64,000 bases of DNA from Alphaproteobacteria bacterium (GCA_030431485.1 JAUIIR010000001.1:62001-126000); one strand, 5' to 3'; shown: positions 1 to 9,391, counted from the first letter of the stretch. The notes: generated by a model from the sequence alone, not told the origin. Numbers and translations: made by a program.

Positions 1-1
1 C

Positions 2-706
2 AGAACGAATGCGACGGTCTTACTGGTGCACGGATTTGCGGGCCTCGGCTCAAACTGGGCGGCGCTCAGGGCAATGCTGCAGCGAGGTGGTGCCAAGACC
101 CACGCGCCGGACCTGCCAGGACACGGCCGGAATGCGACTGAGGCTGTTGATGTCACGACGCTGATTGACTGGCTGAGCGCTGAACTGGCGCACCAGCCCG
201 AACCTGTTCATCTTGTGGGCCATTCCCTCGGCGCGCATGTGGCTGCAAAGGCCGCTCAGCGCGATCCGTCGCGTGTGACCCACTTGACGTTGGTTGCCCC
301 GGCGGGATGTGGCCTCGACATCAATGGCGCTTTTCTATCCGGCATGGCATCCGCGCCGGGCGTCGGAGAACTGTCACATCTGATGCGCCTGCTTGGCCGA
401 AGGGCTCGCCAATTGGACGACGCAGCTTTATCCGCAATGGCGCAGGAACTCCGAGGGAAACGCCTTACCTCATTGGCCAGCGCTGTTGCGCGCGACAATG
501 TGCAAAGCGTGGACACGCTGTCAGCACTGCGTGCCTTGGGGGACACTGTGGGTGTGACCGCAATTTTCGGGCTGGAGGATCTGATCATTCCCAAGGAACA
601 TGTCTTCCAGATGCCGTCTGCCATCGCCTGTCACATGGTTGAGGCCGGGCACATGCCGCATTGGGACGCTACAGAGGAGGTTGCCGCCATCATCGCAGAG
701 ACATGA
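2..706 (+). CDS. Alpha/beta hydrolase, AcoC-like C-terminal domain (5' end cut by window)
   Basis: The frame is open to the left edge, so the real start lies outside the window; the first internal GTG (base 26) sits inside the HGF oxyanion-hole motif and cannot be the start. Visible hydrolase features are HGF, PDLPGHG, the nucleophile elbow GHSLGAH (near base 220), an acid in GLEDLIIP and the catalytic His in EAGHMPHW. The stretch APAGCGLDINGAF resembles the hydrolase domain that ends the acetoin dehydrogenase E2 subunit (AcoC), so this may be the tail of a lipoyl-bearing dihydrolipoamide acyltransferase. That is inference, because any lipoyl domain would be off the edge. The alternative is a stand-alone hydrolase. 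The stop overlaps the candidate ATG of the sugar kinase (ATGA), implying co-translation. Confidence 0.75.
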   Translation, partial: RTNATVLLVHGFAGLGSNWAALRAMLQRGGAKTHAPDLPGHGRNATEAVDVTTLIDWLSAELAHQPEPVHLVGHSLGAHVAAKAAQRDPSRVTHLTLVAPAGCGLDINGAFLSGMASAPGVGELSHLMRLLGRRARQLDDAALSAMAQELRGKRLTSLASAVARDNVQSVDTLSALRALGDTVGVTAIFGLEDLIIPKEHVFQMPSAIACHMVEAGHMPHWDATEEVAAIIAET

Positions 707-2229
707 GGCGCAACCGCATTAGGGAGGATGGGAGTTTGGCGTATTTCTTGACAGCCGATGGTGGCACAGAAAGCTTGCGTGTGCGGATTTACGATGTGCA
801 GGGAACGTGTGTCGCCTCGCATGCCGAACCCTACGAGACCACCTTTTCACCCGGTGCCCGCGCTGAACAAAACCCCGAAGATTGGTGGCGCAGTCTGTGT
901 GTCGCATCGCGGGCCTGTCTGGCAGAAGCGGGTTTGAGCGGTGATCAGATTGAAGCAATGGCCTACGCCACAACCTGCTGTACGGTTGTGGCATTGGATG
1001 CGTCTGGCGCCCCGCTGCGTCCGGCACTGCTCTGGATGGATGTCCGCGCTGACAAGGAGGCGGAGGCGGTTCTGGCGACTGGGGATACCCGACTCAGACT
1101 GAACTCCGACGGCTCGGGGCCTGTTTCGGCGGAATGGATGATCCCGAAAGCACTTTGGATCAAACGAAACGAGCCCGAAATCTATGATGCTGCGGAAACG
1201 ATCTGCGAATATCAGGACTACCTCACGCTGCGTCTAACCGGCGAACGCTGTGCTTCGCTGAACAATGTGGGTTTGCGTTGGCACTATGCCAATCGGGACG
1301 GCGGTTGGGCTGAAAGTCTGGTCTCGGCCCTGGGAATGGCGGACCTTGTCGAAAAATGGCCGTCGCGTGTTGCGGTCCCCGGCGAAGTTGTTGGACATCT
1401 GACGGCGGACGCTGCTGAGGCTCTGGGTCTTACGACCAACACCAAGCTGGTGCAGGGCGGAGCGGATGCTTTGATCGGGATGATTGGCCTCGGAGTGTCG
1501 CAACCGGGGCAGTTGTGTCTTATTACAGGGTCGTCGCACCTGCAGTTTGGCGTGACCGAAAAACCGTTTCACGCATCAGGCATGTGGGGAGCCTACGCCG
1601 ATATCGTTTACCCCAATCGCTACATCATCGAAGGCGGGCAGACCTCGACTGGATCTATCATTAACTGGCTGCGACGTTTTGTTGGCGGAGAGTTTGATTT
1701 CGACGAGATGAACCGTAAGGCGGCTGCCTTGCCGCCGGGATCGGACGGGTTGATTGTCCAAGACCATTTTCAAGGCAACAGGACGCCTTACACAGACGCC
1801 CTGTCACGCGGTGCAATCACGGGCCTCACTCTGGCGCACGAGCCGCATCACGTGTTCCGCGCCATCATGGAAGGCATTTCGATGGGCACACGCGCGATCC
1901 TCGATTCCTTTGCGAAAGGTGGCTATGAGGGCAGTGAGATGGTTGCAGGGGGAGGTGCTACAAATTCAGACCTCTTCATGCAAATCCATGCCGATACCGC
2001 TGGCATTCCCGTGCGTATTCCAGCTTCCACGGATGGACCAACTTTGGGATCAGCGATCCTCGCAGCGCATGGCGCAGGTCATTTTGACACGATTGATGAT
2101 GGGATTGCGGCGATGGTCAAACCGGGTCGCGTGATCGAGCCCGATCCAAAAGCGGCTGCGGCCTATGACGAAATCTATGACCGCTATCTGGCGCTGTATC
2201 CTGCTTTGAAGGGTGCGTTGTCGGCTTAG
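703..2229 (+). CDS. FGGY-family carbohydrate kinase
   Basis: ATP-dependent phosphorylation of a sugar or polyol in the cytoplasm is the family activity; the substrate cannot be told from sequence. The N-terminal phosphate loop TADGGTESLRVRIYD is near residue 14, a GGADALIG segment with the likely catalytic Asp is mid-protein, and AGGGATNSD near the C-terminus is the second actin-fold phosphate motif. Length is about 508 residues, usual for the family. Two starts are plausible: ATG 703, overlapping the hydrolase stop, or TTG 736, which has a strong AGGGAGG at 721-727 and places the phosphate loop right at the N-terminus as in most relatives. The TTG may be the true one. It is probably co-transcribed with the AcoC-like gene, suggesting a small catabolic operon entering from the left. 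Confidence 0.85.
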   Translation: MRRNRIREDGSLAYFLTADGGTESLRVRIYDVQGTCVASHAEPYETTFSPGARAEQNPEDWWRSLCVASRACLAEAGLSGDQIEAMAYATTCCTVVALDASGAPLRPALLWMDVRADKEAEAVLATGDTRLRLNSDGSGPVSAEWMIPKALWIKRNEPEIYDAAETICEYQDYLTLRLTGERCASLNNVGLRWHYANRDGGWAESLVSALGMADLVEKWPSRVAVPGEVVGHLTADAAEALGLTTNTKLVQGGADALIGMIGLGVSQPGQLCLITGSSHLQFGVTEKPFHASGMWGAYADIVYPNRYIIEGGQTSTGSIINWLRRFVGGEFDFDEMNRKAAALPPGSDGLIVQDHFQGNRTPYTDALSRGAITGLTLAHEPHHVFRAIMEGISMGTRAILDSFAKGGYEGSEMVAGGGATNSDLFMQIHADTAGIPVRIPASTDGPTLGSAILAAHGAGHFDTIDDGIAAMVKPGRVIEPDPKAAAAYDEIYDRYLALYPALKGALSA

Positions 2230-2245
2230 GCAGTCTTTGGTCTAC

Positions 2246-2323
2246 AAACGAAGGTCGCAAACTGAACCGCCCAAGCTTCTGGGACGCTTTTTTGCGAAAG
2301 TTCCCAAAAGTAGACCTTCGTTT
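2246..2323. repeat. Inverted repeat, 11-bp perfect arms
   Basis: AAACGAAGGTC at 2246-2256 is repeated as its exact reverse complement at 2313-2323. The spacer holds a smaller hairpin (GGGA...TCCC around CGC-T6-GCG, 2281-2304). It lies just after the FGGY kinase stop and about 160 bases before the NosP-like gene, so it could be a 3' processing or termination structure, or an operator. Function is not known. Nothing else is visible in the 2230-2482 intergenic stretch. Confidence 0.6.
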
Positions 2324-2482
2324 AAGAATGCAGCTTATATTTTTCGCCTTTTTGCCGTTGGTACACCGTACAGGGCCTGCAAAAATCCCACATGCACACA
2401 TTCAAAGGTTATGATACTGTATGCTTCGGAAATATGGTGCTGGCTTGTGCAATGAGGCAGTCTCCAGGCAAAAGGTTAGGCT

Positions 2483-3673
2483 ATGGAAATACGTTGCGCG
2501 CAGTCTGCTTTGGGATCCGTTCAGGCCAAAATCGAAGACATTGCAAGTCAACTTGAACTGGATGCGCGCGGTCGCCCAGACTTTCTGGTTCTGCATTTTG
2601 GTGCCGATCTCGATGCTGCAGCGCTTCGTGAAGAAGCTATCGCTCGAACGGGTGCTGAATTCTTGCATGGAGGATCGTCTTGCTTAGGCGTGATGGGCAT
2701 CGCGGGCGCTGACATCAGTGGTTCAACCCTGGGCGCATTCGCGATTTGGGACAGCGAGGGGTCATACGGGACAAGCTCTGCCGAACTTGGCGATGACGCA
2801 GAGGCGGCTGCGCGCAATGCGCTTGTCGCAGCACTTATGAATGCGGGTCGGCCAGACGAGCTGCCGGAAATGATCTGGCTGACCGTTGCGCCTGGTCGCG
2901 AGGAAGATGTGATTTCCGGGTTGCGCTCCATAGTAGGCCCGGAGTCGCTGATTGTTGGGGGCAGTTCCGCCGACAACGATGTGTCCGGAAAATGGATTCA
3001 ATTCAGTCAAAACGACCTGCATTCCGATGGAATCGTTGTATCGGTTCTTTTCCCGTCCGGTCCAGTCTCGTCGGCGTATCACAGCGGCTACGCTCCCACA
3101 GGCGAAAACGGTATTGCGACGCGTGTTGAAGGCCGACGGCTGCATGAAATTGACGGGCGTCCTGCGCTGCAGGTCCTTAACGAATGGAGCTCAGGGGCTA
3201 TCCCGATCGCAGGAGAAGAGCAGCGGTCCATATTGGCTGAGTCGACACTCTGGCCCGTTGGCCGCGTGGTTCGTGAGATCGCAAGCGTCCCATTCCACAT
3301 CTTGGCCCATCCTGCTGTGGCGAACCCCGATGGTTCCGTTGATCTTTTCGCGGCGGTAAAAGCCGGGGATCAGCTTTGGCAAATGCGGGGCTCTGCGGAT
3401 AGCCTCGTCGCACGAGCAGGGCGCGTCGCGGCACGTGCAAACCGTGCATCTGGCGAGAACGCTGCAGGCGCTTTGGTCGTTTACTGTGGTGGCTGCATGC
3501 TTGCGGTGCGCGACCGCATGGACGAAGTCTCAGCGGGGATCAGTGCAGAGCTTGGAGACAAGCCTTGGCTTGGTGTCTTCACCTTTGGAGAACAGGGCGT
3601 TCCTGCTGGTGGAGAATCGAGGCATGGAAATTTGATGATTTCATGCACCATGTTTGCTAAACCGGACTTGTGA
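2483..3673 (+). CDS. FIST-domain sensor protein, NosP-like
   Basis: A 396-residue protein with the FIST_N then FIST_C arrangement: a Gly-rich N-terminal part (GAEFLHGGSSCLGVMG, residues about 57-72; IVGGSSADND near 157), the segment AYHSGYAPTGENG near residue 200, and a C-terminal half ending GEQGVPAGGESRHGN. FIST proteins are soluble sensory proteins. The subfamily encoded next to multi-PAS histidine kinases includes NosP, a haem protein that reports nitric oxide to its partner kinase (NosP/NahK in Pseudomonas aeruginosa). The next gene here is such a kinase, 144 bases downstream on the same strand, which supports a NosP-like role. The His in AYHSGY is a possible haem ligand, but that is a guess from conservation. 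No signal peptide or membrane segment is seen. FIST assignment is firm; ligand is inferred. Confidence 0.85.
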   Translation: MEIRCAQSALGSVQAKIEDIASQLELDARGRPDFLVLHFGADLDAAALREEAIARTGAEFLHGGSSCLGVMGIAGADISGSTLGAFAIWDSEGSYGTSSAELGDDAEAAARNALVAALMNAGRPDELPEMIWLTVAPGREEDVISGLRSIVGPESLIVGGSSADNDVSGKWIQFSQNDLHSDGIVVSVLFPSGPVSSAYHSGYAPTGENGIATRVEGRRLHEIDGRPALQVLNEWSSGAIPIAGEEQRSILAESTLWPVGRVVREIASVPFHILAHPAVANPDGSVDLFAAVKAGDQLWQMRGSADSLVARAGRVAARANRASGENAAGALVVYCGGCMLAVRDRMDEVSAGISAELGDKPWLGVFTFGEQGVPAGGESRHGNLMISCTMFAKPDL

Positions 3674-3689
3674 TATATTCAAAAGACAA

Positions 3690-3714
3690 GACCTGTGGGG
3701 ATATGCTACAGGTC
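3690..3714. repeat. Short inverted repeat between nosP-like and kinase genes
   Basis: GACCTGT (3690-3696) and ACAGGTC (3708-3714) can form a 7-bp stem in the 144-base gap between the FIST gene and the kinase gene. There is no T-run, so a strong intrinsic terminator is unlikely. It could be an operator or an mRNA processing hairpin. Confidence 0.35.
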
Positions 3715-3817
3715 AGGTCAGTTGTGATTGGCGCCCTGACAGGTTGCCGATCAGTGCGTTCGAGTTTGTGGGGCGGTTGAAACTAACGAAATTAGGTGTG
3801 TTACGCGGACCCAAAGC

Positions 3818-6800
3818 ATGAACGGTGATACCCGAGACCTCTTGGTCTCACGCAGCTTGTACGAAAGCGAAAAACAGGCTCGGCTTGAAGCAGAAGCTTT
3901 GTTGAAAGCCAAAGACAAAGAAATTGAAGAGATCAATCGCAGGCTCACGGCGGAAACAGAGTCGGTGAGAGCCGCATTGGCGAACAATGAAGCCGTCCGT
4001 ATGGGCGAAGCGGCTTTGTTGAAAGAGCGGTCGATTTTGTCCGAGGCGCTTAAGGCGTTAACCGGCAAGACCGGCGCCGATGAAGCAATGCAAGCCTTGC
4101 TGAATGTCCTCAAACAAGAGATCGGAGGGCGAGACTGCTTTTTCGTTCGAGCGTCCGGTAAGCACACCGTCATTTCCGCCTCGGCAGACAAGGCGCATGT
4201 CGGGCATCCACTGCCATTGCCAGCGTCGATGATCACGAAGTCCCGGCGACTGTCGAAACTGACGATGTTGCTGGATGGCTTTGAGTGGCCTGGAGGGACG
4301 GACGATCTCGCAGCCACGATGATTGTGCCACTCAAGATGCCCGATGGAAAAGTCGGCGCTTTTGTATTGGGCTGCAAGATTGCCGGACGCTACTCCGTTG
4401 GCGATCTGCGAACGATGGAGCAAGTGTCAAAGCTTGCTTCTCAGGCTCTACTGACGCTGCAGGAGGCACGGAGAAACGCTCTCCTGGTCGCACTGGTCGA
4501 GGGCAAGCCAGTTGAAACCACCGACGTGGTTATGGACGCTCCGCACGAGGCTGTGCACAAAGCCTTTGCCCGCATGACCGAAATGCAGGGGCAGGTCGTT
4601 GGAATTCTAGACTCACTATTAAGCGCGCCGCTGAGCGAAACAGATGCTGCCATTAACGCGGCTCTCGCTCAGATGGGCGCGATCACAGATACAGACAGGA
4701 CCTACGTGTTCCGCATGCGTCCAGATGGCGAGACCATCGACAATACGCATGAATGGTGTGCGCCTGGCATCAGATCGGTGCAGGCGAATTTACAAGGCAT
4801 GCCGGTGGAGACCTGGGACAACCGGGCAGTCTTCGAAGCAGGCCGAGAGGTGATGATAGGAGATGTTGCTGCTCTGCCAGACGACACGCGACGCAAGCAA
4901 TCCCTGTTGGACCATGACATCAAATCTCTTTTGGCCGTACCGATGTTTGAACAAGGCACGTTTCGCGGCATCGTCGGGTTCGACGCAGTTCGCCAGTTGC
5001 GCAATTTCCTACCCGGAGAAGTGCATCTGATCCAATCCGTTGCTAAAGTCATCGCGTCGGTGCTTGCACGTCGTGATGTCGAAGAGCGGCTGGTTTCGGC
5101 GCACGCTGAATCATCGTCGCAAAGTGACCGGTTCCAAGCGGTTCTGTCAGCGATGCCCGATATTATCGTGGAGCTTGATCGCGACGGCCGGATTGTATCG
5201 TGGCATCCCGGAACCACAATGATGTCAGACGCGGTCCACGACACACTCACCAACCGCATGCTTGAGGACGAATTTCCTGCACATCTTTCGACGGTGCTGC
5301 GAGGCAAAATCGCCGAATTGGATGCAGGCGCCAATGCGGTCACTCATACAATCGAAACGCCTCTTTGGGGGATGCCCACGCGATGGTGGCAGCTCACTGC
5401 GTCATTGATAGGGGATCAAGGTTATGTGTTGGCGTTGCGGGACATCACTGAAGCGCGCGAGAAAAGCAACGAAATCGAACGCCTTTCCGAAATTGCGCGA
5501 CGGACCACAAACGTTGTTGTCGTTACAGACGTGAAGCGGCGAATCGAATGGGTCAATGACGCGTTCGTCCGCACAACGGGCTGGACCCTCGAAGAGGTGA
5601 AAGGAAAAACACCGGGCAGCATTCTGCAATTCAATGAAACCGATCCGGACACGATTCTGAAACTGCGCGAAGCCTTGGATAAGGGTTTACCGGTCCAAAC
5701 TGAAATCCTGAACCGATCAAAGGATGGACGGGAATACTGGCTATCCATCGATATTCAACCGCTGATAGACGAAGACGGTACATTGCAAGGCTTTATGGCG
5801 GTCGAAAGTGACATTACCGAAAGGCGTCAACAAGCCGAGTCGCTTCGTAAAGCTGCCGCTGAAGCCGCTGCAGCACGAGCCAACTTGGAAAAGGCTGTAG
5901 AGTCGTTGGAGGACGGATTCGTTCTTTACGACGCTGATGATCGCCTTGTGATCTGCAATAGCCGTTTCAAAGAGCTTTATTCGCTGGCGGCGCCGGCAAT
6001 TGTGCCTGGGGCTACATTCGAAAGCATTCTGCTCTATGCCTTGGAGGTCGGACAATATCCTGCGTCCGTCACGTCAAAGGAAGATTGGTATGCCGAACGT
6101 ATGAAGCGGCATAAAGAGGCGGACCGGGAGTTCGAACAACAGCTTCCGGATGGAACTTGGCTAAGAGTTTTTGAGAAGATCACGCCGGATGGAGGGCGTG
6201 TCGGTCTCCGCGTTGATATCACCAAGCTCAAACTGGCCGAGCAGCAAGCGCTTTCCGATCGAGCCACTGCGATGGAGGCAAGTTGGGATGGAATTGCGAT
6301 CACTGACGCAGACGGACTCTATGTTTTCGTCAATCAGTCACATCTCGAAATGTTCGGCTACAGTGAAGAACGGGAGTTGTTGGGTCAAAATTTTGCCGTG
6401 CTGTACCGGCCAGAAGAATTGGCATGGATCAAAAACAATGTGATGCCAGTGCTGATGCAACGCGGTGGTTGGTCTGGGGAAATCACGGGTATAGCCAAGG
6501 ATGGCAGCCTGGTAGATCAGGACGTGTCTCTGACCCTCAAAGAGGACGGTGGAATTCTTTGTATCACGCGGGACATTTCAGCGCGTCGCAGAGAGCAGGC
6601 CGAACGTGAACGGCTCTTGAACGAACTACAGCTGGCCCAACGGCGAGAAATGATTGGACAGATGGCGGCCGGTTTGGCGCATGATTTCAACAATTTGCTT
6701 GCCATAATCTCGGGTGGAGCATCGCTGATTCTTGGCGATGCCGAAGAGAAAAGCCAGACGGCATTGGGTGCGGGACGGATCGTTGCTGCCTCGGATCAGG

Positions 6801-7777
6801 CAGCGGGTCTTGTAAAGCGTTTGCTGGCGCTCGGAGCGCGCCAATCCGAACGTGTGAACCTCGACTTGCGTCAACCGGTAAAGGAGGCGGCAGAGCTTGT
6901 GCGCTCCAGCTTGACTGCGCCTGCGAGACTATCGCTGAGTGTGCCGGACAGCGAAGTGTCTGCTATGGCGGACCCGACTGATATCCTGCAGCTTTTGCTG
7001 AACCTCGCAATTAATGCGCGTGACGCTTTGCCGGCCGGAAATGGAACCATCTCTATCGAACTTGCGCCCCCAGACTTTGTCGAGACATCTGGTGCTCTGT
7101 CTGTGGGCCGGCTGGACTCTGCCCGGCAATATGCGCGTTTGACGGTTCAGGACGATGGTCCGGGCATGACGGAAGATATCGCCTCGCGCATTCTGACACC
7201 GTATTTTTCGACCAAAGGTGATAAGGGGACGGGCCTTGGCCTGGCTGTGGTGTCCTCTGTCATCGAAGACAATGCGGGGGCACTGCAGCTGACAACAGCA
7301 CCCGGTGAAGGTACCAGGTTCGATGTCTACTGGCCAATCGAGGCGGTTGAGGCGACTCAGTCTCTTGAGGAGTATGTCGAAGCGCTAACCGGCCGACTTG
7401 ATGATCGAATGATCCTTGTCGTCGATGATCAGCCTGCAGTACTCGACGTTATCACCGCATATCTTGAATCTGCGGGGGCCGAGGTTGCGGCTTCAACGGA
7501 TCCGGAAGATGCCCTGAGTGCACTCAAAGACGCGCCGGACGCTTGGGACCTTTTGGTCACGGATTTCGATATGCCCGCAATGAATGGTGCACAACTCGCC
7601 GAGGCGGCTAAAACTATCAAGCCCACACTCCCAATTATCTTGGTCACTGCGCTCGCTGGCGAGGCGGGGCGATCCGGTGCTTTGTTTGCAAGCGTCTTGC
7701 CGAAACCAATTGATCGGCACTCTCTTGTGCAGAAGTCGGAATTGGCGTTAATCTCCGCCCGCGAGCAAAGTGGTTAG
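3818..7777 (+). CDS. Hybrid sensor histidine kinase, GAF-GAF-PAS(x4)-HisKA-HATPase-REC
   Basis: A 1319-residue soluble kinase with no membrane segments. Order of parts: N-terminal coiled coil (about 10-60); a divergent GAF-like region (about 65-215); a second GAF (about 270-425); four PAS repeats (about 440-550, 560-680, 690-810, 825-935), two ending in DITEA or DITER linkers; HisKA with the phospho-acceptor in GLAHDFNNLLAI (His955); HATPase with the N-box LLNLAINARDAL and G-boxes DDGPGM and GTGLGLAVV; and a receiver with DFDMP (Asp1249) and the switch Lys in LPKPID. The second PAS contains GKTPGSILQF, which resembles a LOV core but lacks the flavin-binding Cys. The gene sits between the FIST sensor and a response regulator 3 bases downstream, so it probably relays the FIST signal. 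The kinase assignment is certain; the stimulus is inferred. Confidence 0.95.
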   Translation: MNGDTRDLLVSRSLYESEKQARLEAEALLKAKDKEIEEINRRLTAETESVRAALANNEAVRMGEAALLKERSILSEALKALTGKTGADEAMQALLNVLKQEIGGRDCFFVRASGKHTVISASADKAHVGHPLPLPASMITKSRRLSKLTMLLDGFEWPGGTDDLAATMIVPLKMPDGKVGAFVLGCKIAGRYSVGDLRTMEQVSKLASQALLTLQEARRNALLVALVEGKPVETTDVVMDAPHEAVHKAFARMTEMQGQVVGILDSLLSAPLSETDAAINAALAQMGAITDTDRTYVFRMRPDGETIDNTHEWCAPGIRSVQANLQGMPVETWDNRAVFEAGREVMIGDVAALPDDTRRKQSLLDHDIKSLLAVPMFEQGTFRGIVGFDAVRQLRNFLPGEVHLIQSVAKVIASVLARRDVEERLVSAHAESSSQSDRFQAVLSAMPDIIVELDRDGRIVSWHPGTTMMSDAVHDTLTNRMLEDEFPAHLSTVLRGKIAELDAGANAVTHTIETPLWGMPTRWWQLTASLIGDQGYVLALRDITEAREKSNEIERLSEIARRTTNVVVVTDVKRRIEWVNDAFVRTTGWTLEEVKGKTPGSILQFNETDPDTILKLREALDKGLPVQTEILNRSKDGREYWLSIDIQPLIDEDGTLQGFMAVESDITERRQQAESLRKAAAEAAAARANLEKAVESLEDGFVLYDADDRLVICNSRFKELYSLAAPAIVPGATFESILLYALEVGQYPASVTSKEDWYAERMKRHKEADREFEQQLPDGTWLRVFEKITPDGGRVGLRVDITKLKLAEQQALSDRATAMEASWDGIAITDADGLYVFVNQSHLEMFGYSEERELLGQNFAVLYRPEELAWIKNNVMPVLMQRGGWSGEITGIAKDGSLVDQDVSLTLKEDGGILCITRDISARRREQAERERLLNELQLAQRREMIGQMAAGLAHDFNNLLAIISGGASLILGDAEEKSQTALGAGRIVAASDQAAGLVKRLLALGARQSERVNLDLRQPVKEAAELVRSSLTAPARLSLSVPDSEVSAMADPTDILQLLLNLAINARDALPAGNGTISIELAPPDFVETSGALSVGRLDSARQYARLTVQDDGPGMTEDIASRILTPYFSTKGDKGTGLGLAVVSSVIEDNAGALQLTTAPGEGTRFDVYWPIEAVEATQSLEEYVEALTGRLDDRMILVVDDQPAVLDVITAYLESAGAEVAASTDPEDALSALKDAPDAWDLLVTDFDMPAMNGAQLAEAAKTIKPTLPIILVTALAGEAGRSGALFASVLPKPIDRHSLVQKSELALISAREQSG

Positions 7778-7780
7778 GGT

Positions 7781-8401
7781 ATGCGCGTACTCATTGCAGA
7801 CGATCAAAACATGTTGCTCGAACTTTTTTCGGCTGTTTTGGGGCGTGACGGGATCGAAACGACGCTGACACTGGATTTGCATGGCGCTCTGGATGCGGTT
7901 GCGTCATCCGAACCATTCGATCTGATCCTGCTTGATTACAATATGCCTGGAATGGACGGTCTTGAGGGGCTGAAAAGCGCGCTGTCCAATGGTAAGGGCG
8001 CTCCAGTTGCGCTGATGTCCGGCAACCTTCCACAACATACTATCCGGGAAGCGATCAGCTTGGGCGCTGTTGGGTTTCTGCCCAAGGCGACGCCGTCGCA
8101 GAAATATGTGACGTCAATTCGCCGATTGGCGTCCGGGCAACCGCTTGACGATAAAGCCGAAGCTGTTGCGCCGCAACTTGGCACTACCTGCGATGCTCCT
8201 GGAGACGAACCCCGCCTGACGGCACGAGAGATGCGCGTCCTTCAATACCTTGCACATGGGAAAACGTTGGACGAAATCGGTTCTGAACTCGGTCTGAGAG
8301 ACTTGACGCTCGACTTTGTCATCAAGACGCTCTGTCGCAAATTTGCAGCGAATGACGCCGCTACGGCACTGACCAACGCAAAAAGGGCTGGGGTCGTCTG
8401 A
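7781..8401 (+). CDS. LuxR/NarL-type response regulator
   Basis: A 206-residue regulator. The receiver spans about 1-118, with the acidic pocket IADDQ, the phospho-acceptor in LLDYNMPGMDG (Asp52), the Thr/Ser switch in ALMSGN and the conserved Lys in FLPKA. The C-terminus (about 145-206) is a GerE-like helix-turn-helix beginning LTAREMRVLQYLAHG; its recognition helix is unusual (LRDLTLDFVIKTL) where classic members have a T-V-K-x-H pattern. It starts 3 bases after the hybrid kinase stop, so it is translationally coupled and is the expected output of that kinase. Targets are unknown. Confidence 0.92.
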   Translation: MRVLIADDQNMLLELFSAVLGRDGIETTLTLDLHGALDAVASSEPFDLILLDYNMPGMDGLEGLKSALSNGKGAPVALMSGNLPQHTIREAISLGAVGFLPKATPSQKYVTSIRRLASGQPLDDKAEAVAPQLGTTCDAPGDEPRLTAREMRVLQYLAHGKTLDEIGSELGLRDLTLDFVIKTLCRKFAANDAATALTNAKRAGVV

Positions 8402-8486
8402 TCCTGCGCCAAGAGGCGCGAACTAAGATGCATCCCGTTCTGATGCGCCAGTGCCTATAGCGGCACTAGCCGATTTAGTCGTATAT

Positions 8487-8506
8487 TGAAGTGCGAGAGC
8501 ACTTCA
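8487..8506. terminator. Hairpin with GAGA loop, possible bidirectional terminator
   Basis: TGAAGTGC (8487-8494), loop GAGA, GCACTTCA (8499-8506): a perfect 8-bp stem in the 118-base gap between the convergent response-regulator and yebC genes. No T-run follows, so termination is inferred from position. A second small inverted repeat (GTGCC/GGCAC, 8451-8466) lies beside it. Confidence 0.45.
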
Positions 8507-8519
8507 GTGTCGGAGACCC

Positions 8520-9269
8520 TCAGGCCTCTTCCAGCTGCGCCATGACCTCGTCAGATGCTTCAAAGTTCGTGGTGACGCGCTGCACGTCGTCATCGTCTTC
8601 CAGAGCATCAACAAGCTTCATCAGCGATTGCATGCCGTCTAGATCAAGTTCGGTTGTTGTGGTTGGCTTCCAAACCAGCTTGGTCGACTCGGATTCGCCA
8701 AGGTCCGCTTCCAATGCCGTTGCGACCTCGTTGAGATCGGTATCTGCGCACCAGATGGTGTGGCCATCCTCGCTCGATTCCACGTCTTCCGCACCGGCCT
8801 CGATGGCGGCCATCATCACCGTATCTGCGTCGCCCACACTGGCGGGGTAGGTGATCTCGCCCTTACGGTCGAACATAAAGCCGACCGAGCCGGTTTCGCC
8901 CAGGTTGCCACCATTCTTGGTGAAGGTTGAGCGCACGTTCGACGCGGTGCGGTTGCGGTTGTCGGTCATCGCCTCGACGATCACTGCGACACCGTTGGGT
9001 CCGTAACCCTCATACCGGATTTCTTCGTAATCTTCGCCTTCGCCACCAGAGGCTTTCTTAATAGCGCGTTCGATGTTGTCCTTGGGCATCGACTGGCCGC
9101 GCGCTTCTTTCACCGCAAGGCGTAGGCGGGGGTTCTTGTCAGGATCGGGGTCGCCCATTTTCGCGGCTACGGTGATTTCCTTGGAAAGTTTCGAAAACAG
9201 CTTGGCCCGCATCTTGTCCTGACGACCCTTGCGGTGCTGGATGTTTGCCCATTTGGAATGGCCGGCCAT
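8520..9269 (-). CDS. yebC: YebC/PmpR family protein (TACO1-like)
   Basis: 249 residues, the usual length. The N-terminus [18 protein letters not shown] is the family signature, followed by [11 protein letters not shown] and the acidic C-terminal domains. Members have been described as DNA-binding regulators (PmpR) and more recently as ribosome-associated factors that relieve stalling at proline stretches; sequence alone does not decide between these. It stands alone, convergent with the response regulator and divergent from the amidotransferase gene. Confidence 0.95.
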   Translation of the reverse strand: MAGHSKWANIQHRKGRQDKMRAKLFSKLSKEITVAAKMGDPDPDKNPRLRLAVKEARGQSMPKDNIERAIKKASGGEGEDYEEIRYEGYGPNGVAVIVEAMTDNRNRTASNVRSTFTKNGGNLGETGSVGFMFDRKGEITYPASVGDADTVMMAAIEAGAEDVESSEDGHTIWCADTDLNEVATALEADLGESESTKLVWKPTTTTELDLDGMQSLMKLVDALEDDDDVQRVTTNFEASDEVMAQLEEA

Positions 9270-9391
9270 GATGTCTGTATCCCTGATTGTCGGATGTCGA
9301 GAGTTTGGGCGTCTTTAGCGCAGAAGGCGGGGCGGGAACAAGTTGCGTTTTCGGGATTTGCGATGCGGGTTCGGTTGGGTATGAGAGCTGC

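Noticed and set aside
5500-5830. LOV-like photosensor in the hybrid kinase (GKTPGSILQF)
   Set aside because: The flavin-adduct Cys of the GxNCRFLQ motif is missing, so a blue-light role by classic chemistry is unlikely.
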